The notes under the pieces are model-generated. The model did not search any database. It was not told where the DNA came from and saw nothing but the letters and a program-made list of their open reading frames with translations. Position numbers and translations under genes: made by a program. From Victivallaceae bacterium (lineage in GTDB: Bacteria; Verrucomicrobiota; Lentisphaeria; Victivallales; Victivallaceae), in NCBI GenBank assembly GCA_028709805.1, contig JAQUTL010000024.1:1-42165 (forward strand): a stretch of 42,165 nt of DNA, written 5' to 3'. Below, in pieces: positions 38,269 through 42,165 of this stretch. Position 1 is the first letter of the stretch. The number at the start of each line of letters is the position of its first letter.

Positions 38269-38469
38269 TTAGTTGCCCTCCGGTTCTTCAGCTGGCGAAT
38301 TATTCCTGACTGAATTATTTTGAGAAGTGACCGCGCAAATCATTTTCATTGCCGCGATGTGGGTGGGCGGCTGATCGGGCCGGTTTTCGAGCGGCGGGTT
38401 GAATTCGCTCTCGATGTTTACATGGCCGTTGTCGGTTTCGGTAATTCTGATTATAACGGAGTTTTTCAT
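38269..38469 (-). CDS. Unknown early protein (66 aa)
   Basis: Short beta-start (MKNSVIIRITETDNGHVNIESEFNPPLE), then a low-complexity polar tail. ATGA overlap with the gene before and 2 bp from the next. Not recognised. Confidence 0.5.
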   Translation of the reverse strand: MKNSVIIRITETDNGHVNIESEFNPPLENRPDQPPTHIAAMKMICAVTSQNNSVRNNSPAEEPEGN

Positions 38470-38645
38470 AATGCGGCGTCCCTTCCAGATCGGTTTGCTT
38501 TTATTGCATCGTAGAGGTCGTAAAGACCGCGGCGCAGAACCTGGCTGCGCCTTTTGTCCGGACTATTCTTCTGGATGAAGCGGATCATCTGCTCCTCCTT
38601 CGCGGTGGTTCGGAACGCCGCCTGCTTTGTCGTTTCTTTTGCCAT
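38466..38645 (-). CDS. Small DNA-binding-type protein, first early gene (59 aa)
   Basis: ATG 38,645 after AGGAGG. TTAKEEQMIRFIQKNSPDKRRSQVLRRGLYDLYDAI has the strand-helix-helix spacing of ribbon-helix-helix proteins. As the first gene divergent from the repressor it takes the place of Cox/Cro in P2-like phages, so it may repress the repressor gene or help excision. That role is inferred from position. Confidence 0.5.
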   Translation of the reverse strand: MAKETTKQAAFRTTAKEEQMIRFIQKNSPDKRRSQVLRRGLYDLYDAIKANRSGRDAAL

Positions 38646-38684
38646 AATGCCTCCTGAAAATTGAATTTTTCTTTATTCATCCAT

Positions 38685-38740
38685 GTTTAAAATAAACGTT
38701 TGTTTATAAAATGCAAGCATATTTTAAACATTATTGTTTA
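38685..38740. promoter_or_regulatory. Repressor operators in the divergent early promoter region
   Basis: GTTTAAAATAAAC (38,685-38,697) and the perfect palindrome TAAACA-TTAT-TGTTTA (38,725-38,740), with a further GTTTA half-site between them and TAAAC just before the repressor ATG. Promoters can be read both ways: minus TTGCAT-16-TATTTT, and plus TTGTTT-17-TTTAAA. The operators cover both. Confidence 0.6.
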
Positions 38741-38770
38741 TTTTTTTTCAATCGGCGGTAATCGTTAAAC

Positions 38771-39082
38771 ATGAACATATATGAAAAAATTTATAATGAA
38801 TTGCGCGCCGAGTATTCGGAACGCGGCATGACGCAGCAGGAGATCGCGCGGATCGCCGGAGTTCATCAGGTCTCCGTCGGTCGCTATCTGAACAATGCCG
38901 ACAATATAAAGTCAATGCGCCTCGAAACTTTATTTTCACTTTTTCCCGATGCGGATATTGTGTTCTCGCACCCGATGAATGAAGATCTGAAGGCAAGGCT
39001 GCACCAGATCATCGACTCGCTGGATGACGATGAAGCAAGAAAAACCATGATATTTTTCGATAAAATCCTTGGGAAACATTAA
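38771..39082 (+). CDS. Prophage repressor, short HTH type
   Basis: 103 residues. A clear Cro/CI-type helix-turn-helix, MTQQEIARIAGVHQVSVGRYLNNADNI (about 20-46), and a C-terminal helical dimerisation part (LHQIIDSLDDDEARKTMIFFDKIL). No peptidase domain, so release is probably not by RecA self-cleavage. Divergent from the early operon across palindromic operators, as for P2 C. Confidence 0.75.
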   Translation: MNIYEKIYNELRAEYSERGMTQQEIARIAGVHQVSVGRYLNNADNIKSMRLETLFSLFPDADIVFSHPMNEDLKARLHQIIDSLDDDEARKTMIFFDKILGKH

Positions 39083-39091
39083 GGAGTTAAA

Positions 39092-39862
39092 ATGGGAAAA
39101 AAATATTTTGTCTGCGATTCCGGCGCATCTGAAATTCCATATAACAAGGTGGACACCATGGGCGTGATCGGCGAGCTGTATTGGTGCAACGATGACGACT
39201 ACATCCGCTCTCCAGCTGAATGTGCAACCCGCATGGATGCAGAGCCAATCAGACGAGGTCATCCTGCTAATCCGAATGACGTCCGGGAAATATGGATAGA
39301 CCAGGCATCCTTCTCTGAGATTTCCGAACAAGAATATACACAACGAACAGGTGGGAAAATGGAAAACGAAAATCCGAACATTCAAAAAGTACCGTGCCAG
39401 AAATGCAAGGAGCTGATTAACAAGGGCGCCGAAAAGTGTCCATTCTGCCAATCGAAGCAGATGTCGCCTGCCGCTGCTGGATTCACCGTGGGGTGTTTTG
39501 TGCTGATCGTCATTGCCGTTATTATCGGAATGATCGGGTCATGCGGCGATGACAAGTTGGAAAAGATAGATCCTACGGCCTCCGCCGAGGTGCAGCAAAA
39601 GCAGGCTGATAAACTTCTCAAAGAGGCAAAAATTATCGCCGCGCAATTTGTGAAAGAGCGGTTAAAATCTCCGTCCACCGCGGATTTTCAGTATTCTCAG
39701 TTCAAGGCGGTACGAGGCGAAGGTAACCAGATGGTGGTAAAGGTAATCGTCGATTCCCAGAACAGTTTCGGCGCAATGGTCAGGACTCAAATGATAGCCG
39801 TTGTTGAATATCAGGGCGATGGCAAATGGACGCTTGTCGGATTGGTTGATGCAGATCAATGA
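39092..39862 (+). CDS. Zinc-ribbon membrane protein 1 (lysogenic conversion candidate)
   Basis: 256 residues. Residues 1-88 are an unassigned soluble domain. From 90 comes MENENPN.QKVPCQKCKELINKGAEKCPFCQ, a four-cysteine zinc ribbon, then a membrane segment (AAAGFTVGCFVLIVIAVIIGMIG) and an outside domain of about 100 residues (AAQFVKERLKSPSTADFQYSQFK...). An internal ATG (39,359) has its own GGTGGGAAA site, exactly like the start of the next gene, so a shorter product is likely. It sits between repressor and integrase, the usual place for superinfection-exclusion or defence genes. Confidence 0.6.
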   Translation: MGKKYFVCDSGASEIPYNKVDTMGVIGELYWCNDDDYIRSPAECATRMDAEPIRRGHPANPNDVREIWIDQASFSEISEQEYTQRTGGKMENENPNIQKVPCQKCKELINKGAEKCPFCQSKQMSPAAAGFTVGCFVLIVIAVIIGMIGSCGDDKLEKIDPTASAEVQQKQADKLLKEAKIIAAQFVKERLKSPSTADFQYSQFKAVRGEGNQMVVKVIVDSQNSFGAMVRTQMIAVVEYQGDGKWTLVGLVDADQ

Positions 39863-39879
39863 CATTCTTAGGGGGGAAA

Positions 39880-40812
39880 ATGGAAAACGAAAACAAGAGT
39901 CCGGACGTTAAAAAAGTGCCGTGCCAGAAATGCAAAAAAAATATTGAAAAAGGAATTAGAAAATGCCCCTTTTGCGGAGCGCCGCAAATGAATGCTCAGG
40001 TAGCCATTGGCTGCGTTGTTATATTGATAATAATAATAATATCAATATTTTGCTTTTGGGGCCATTCAGACAATGACAAGACAATTGTTCCATCCCCAGC
40101 TACAATTGATGTGCAAAAATTTAAAGTTCTATCGGTAAACAGATATAATGATGTTGACACAAAAAAAGACGTCATTAATTTGACGATTGGCGCCGACTAC
40201 AATCATCAATTCCTGTTGGTATTTTCTCCGGAAGAGTTGTTTGTTGGAGCGAAAAAATTACAACATTCAGAAACATGTCAAAAATATGATGAATCAATAA
40301 TAAAGGTACAGGACGGAGATCGGTATTTTGGTATTTTCCCCAATACTGATACATATGTCGCTTGGGTTATAACGAACCTTGATCGCCAAAAGCAAACTGC
40401 AACGATAAAGATCAAATTTAGATTGCTGAACGCCATTGTTATCGCGCCGTTTGAATATAAACCAGGGGAATACGTGATTGAGATAGAAGATGAGTTCAAA
40501 ATTTCAGGTGACAATTTCAATATTATGATAGAACCTACAGTAGACCACTTGAAACTTGAGATCGGCAAATCATATTTCCTATCTGCAGAAACCGTATTGT
40601 CTCCAGAAGTGGATCCTGCTGATCCAATATCTGCCATGAAGAAGATGAAAAAAATTGCACCGAACACGCGAATCACTGTCAATGAGATAGAATATAAATC
40701 TGGTTCACCTTGGTATTTTGTCGATGTAAATACGTCAAGTGGGCAGAGCGTCAGCGGTTGGATTAATAGTGCCGGACTGATTGCTCAACGATTAAAAATA
40801 GCAGATCAATAA
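39880..40812 (+). CDS. Zinc-ribbon membrane protein 2, paralogue with SH3-like end
   Basis: 311 residues from ATG 39,880, after GGGGGGAAA. Its N-terminus (MENENKSPD, KKVPCQKCKKNIEKGIRKCPFCG) closely copies the preceding protein, then a membrane segment (AIGCVVILIIIIISIFCFW), then a different and larger outside part. The end (ETVLSPEVDPADPISAMKKMKKIAPNTRITV...WYFVDVNTSSGQSVSGWI) looks like a bacterial SH3 domain. The gene is clearly more AT-rich than most of the window, suggesting recent transfer. An accessory envelope function is likely but not identified. Confidence 0.6.
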   Translation: MENENKSPDVKKVPCQKCKKNIEKGIRKCPFCGAPQMNAQVAIGCVVILIIIIISIFCFWGHSDNDKTIVPSPATIDVQKFKVLSVNRYNDVDTKKDVINLTIGADYNHQFLLVFSPEELFVGAKKLQHSETCQKYDESIIKVQDGDRYFGIFPNTDTYVAWVITNLDRQKQTATIKIKFRLLNAIVIAPFEYKPGEYVIEIEDEFKISGDNFNIMIEPTVDHLKLEIGKSYFLSAETVLSPEVDPADPISAMKKMKKIAPNTRITVNEIEYKSGSPWYFVDVNTSSGQSVSGWINSAGLIAQRLKIADQ

Positions 40813-40887
40813 TTAATTTTGACCGCCGTTTTCATTTTTGCCCAGTCTTTCTCGTGGGATATTGTATCTCCCGGAAAGGACTGAGCA

Positions 40888-41958
40888 ATGGCACTGGCAA
40901 AAATCGGCAAATTTTATCACATTAAGTATCGCGATCTCTCCGGCATGCCGCGATCGCGGACAACCGGAAAGACGGTAAAGGCGGAAGCCGAGGCGGATGA
41001 GCGCGTCTGGATGGCGCAGATCCGGGCGGAACGTCAACGTCGAAAACACGGAGACTTCCTTGAAGCCGCCGCCAACGTCGACCGCATGGTCGCGGTACTT
41101 GACGGCACGAAGCGCCGCAAGCGCTTGAAACTATCGGACGCACTTGACCGCTATAGGCAGCTTTACGGCGAGCCGGCGCGCGCGGCGTATTATTATTATC
41201 AAAGATTTGCTCGGTCGACAACATTGCGTTATCTTGATGAAGTATCGCCGGATTACGCGGCAAAATATTTGTGGGAGACATATGCGAAATCTGGAAAATC
41301 TTTTAATGAAGCAAAGATGGGGTTGAATACTATTTTTAAGCGACTTTTGGTTTATGCCGGGATGAGTGCGTCGCCATTCGCTGTCATCGCGAACAGGTCA
41401 TATAAAGGCGGTCATCAGCGCAAATTGACAGACGAAGAGGTGCAGAAACTAATAGCGCATACGTCTGGGCCGCTTGCGGCCGCGATTTTTATCGCATGGC
41501 ATACCGGCTTCCGCGGAACCTCGTGTGCCGCTTTTAAGTGGAACGAGATACGCGAAGATAACGAACATCATGGGAAGTATATTTTTCATCTTCCGCCCAA
41601 AACTTCTCGATATAATCGCGAGGTCGTAATCCCGCTACATCCGGAACTCGATGTCTTTTTAGCCTCTCTTCCCGTTGTAAACCAATATGTTTTGGGATAC
41701 GGTCCACCAATTAAGGATGGCGAATTCATGCGCACCTGTCGCGAGTGCGGAATAGCCACCAACGAGCAGGGGTGTATAAAATTCGGATCAATTCGCAAAA
41801 ATTTTATTTCACGTTGCGATGCAAATGGCATCCGCCGCAGCGCCACTAGGGGAATGGCCGGTCACACCGAAGATGATATGACCGATTTGTATTCTGAAGA
41901 TTATGCTGGCGCATTGGAGATTGTCAAATTACCGGGAATCGGGCAGCCCAAAAAGTAG
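40888..41958 (+). CDS. int: Tyrosine integrase
   Basis: 356 residues. Catalytic residues visible: Arg209 (HTGFRGTSCAAFKW), Lys238 (PPKTSRYNREVVIPL), Arg303 (SIRKNF), His326 (GMAGHTEDD) and nucleophile Tyr335 (DLY). The usual box II histidine three residues before Arg303 is Gly300. The N-terminal 60 residues are the basic arm-binding type; the core-binding part is about 80-170. Joins the phage att site to tRNA-Pro. Its stop codon overlaps the arm-like repeat and lies about 45 bp from the attachment core. Confidence 0.88.
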   Translation: MALAKIGKFYHIKYRDLSGMPRSRTTGKTVKAEAEADERVWMAQIRAERQRRKHGDFLEAAANVDRMVAVLDGTKRRKRLKLSDALDRYRQLYGEPARAAYYYYQRFARSTTLRYLDEVSPDYAAKYLWETYAKSGKSFNEAKMGLNTIFKRLLVYAGMSASPFAVIANRSYKGGHQRKLTDEEVQKLIAHTSGPLAAAIFIAWHTGFRGTSCAAFKWNEIREDNEHHGKYIFHLPPKTSRYNREVVIPLHPELDVFLASLPVVNQYVLGYGPPIKDGEFMRTCRECGIATNEQGCIKFGSIRKNFISRCDANGIRRSATRGMAGHTEDDMTDLYSEDYAGALEIVKLPGIGQPKK

Positions 41959-41965
41959 CGAAAAA
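41950..41965 (+). repeat. Integrase arm-like site, right end
   Basis: AAAAAGTAGCGAAAAA, the same motif as the left-end repeats at 199-246. It overlaps the integrase stop codon. CTGTGAG and ATGTTTC, which also occur beside the left repeats, follow nearby. Confidence 0.45.
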
Positions 41966-42001
41966 GCGGAGATTTTTGCTTTTCCCTGTGAGAATGTTTC
42001 G

Positions 42002-42046
42002 TTTGGGACCAAAAAGTCGGGGGTTCAAATCCCTCTACCCCGACCA
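42002..42046 (+). tRNA. 3' half of tRNA-Pro(UGG); attachment core at the right junction
   Basis: Counting back from the CCA end, the acceptor 3' strand TACCCCG, T stem GGGGG/CCCTC and T loop TTCAAAT are intact. The anticodon falls on TGG with G at position 37, as in tRNA-Pro. The anticodon-stem 5' strand is only partly matched and no D arm or 5' acceptor strand precedes it, so the tRNA is cut around the anticodon loop. Phages that integrate in tRNAs often do so at this place. The intact tRNA would be at the missing left junction. Confidence 0.75.
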
Positions 42047-42059
42047 TTTTAAGTTATTC

Positions 42060-42090
42060 AGCATCAACGGTTTACGTTGGTGCTTTTTTA
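42060..42090 (+). terminator. Terminator after tRNA-Pro (host DNA)
   Basis: AGCATCAACG-GTTTA-CGTTGGTGCT with one G-T pair, followed by TTTTTTA. A normal terminator for a single tRNA gene; it marks the start of host flanking DNA. Nothing further is recognised to 42,165. Confidence 0.7.
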
Positions 42091-42165
42091 TTGTTCCGCC
42101 CAAGTAGCCTACGGTCAGGGGCTTTGCGACGAACAGGGGATTCCCCTTTGACAAACGGAGAACCA

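Noticed and set aside
42002..42046. Complete tRNA gene at the right end
   Set aside because: Only the part from the anticodon loop onward is present; no D arm or matching 5' acceptor strand precedes it.

Overview
The window is almost entirely one temperate, contractile-tailed (myovirus) prophage of the P2 superfamily, closest in gene content to the K139/HP1-type branch (sheath of DUF2586 type, tube of DUF2597 type, DUF2590 wedge and a 'baseplate complex protein'). Its right end (about 42,002) lies in the 3' half of a tRNA-Pro(UGG) gene, with the integrase directly inside it. About 120 bp of host DNA follows, starting with the tRNA terminator. The matching left attachment core is not in the window, so the left end of the prophage is at or beyond base 1. 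The host is a GC-rich bacterium; lipoprotein and P2-type tail genes suggest Gram-negative. A Lentisphaerota/Victivallales host is only my impression from the dispersed repeat and cannot be proved from this sequence.

Layout, left to right. (1) 1-765: AT-rich left end with integrase-arm-like direct repeats, then a candidate structured RNA with its own promoter and terminator. (2) 766-25,741, minus strand: one long late operon read right to left. It encodes scaffold/protease O, capsid N, terminase small subunit M, head completion L, tail completion R and S, sheath, tube, chaperone E with a -1 frameshifted E', tape measure T, baseplate W, J and I, a displaced portal Q, fibre genes, a possible lysis cluster, the baseplate hub and spike, and three DNA methyltransferases of three classes. 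(3) 25,822-28,163, plus strand: a perfect dyad in the divergent late promoter region, terminase ATPase P, and an Ogr/Delta zinc-finger late activator. (4) 28,138-30,789, minus strand: small accessory genes, many very acidic, under a perfect consensus promoter. (5) 30,889-36,913, minus strand: replication and early module (ParB-like protein, wHTH, an iteron-rich inverted-repeat region, primase-helicase) headed by a structured leader RNA. (6) 37,011-37,539, plus strand: YefM-YoeB toxin-antitoxin. (7) 37,540-38,645, minus strand: CII-like early regulators. (8) 38,771-41,958, plus strand: repressor, two paralogous zinc-ribbon membrane genes in a lysogenic-conversion position, and integrase.

How it works together. 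The repressor at 38,771 probably binds TAAACA-type palindromes and holds the early minus operon off. CII-like and small DNA-binding proteins set the lysis/lysogeny balance. The primase-helicase and iteron region replicate the phage. The Ogr-like activator then turns on the divergent P and O late promoters. The methyltransferases are translationally coupled to the last baseplate gene, so progeny DNA would be modified late, just before or during packaging.

The least expected features are: a family of about 119-bp palindromic repeats placed at gene junctions, one flanked by a 19-bp direct duplication that preserves both neighbouring reading frames; two independent structured RNA candidates (586-762 and 36,742-36,872); the portal gene placed inside the baseplate/fibre block; a small membrane-protein gene with its own promoter running against the late operon; and repeated tiny Cys-Lys-rich reading frames. 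All calls come from reading the sequence alone; no searches or folding programs were run.
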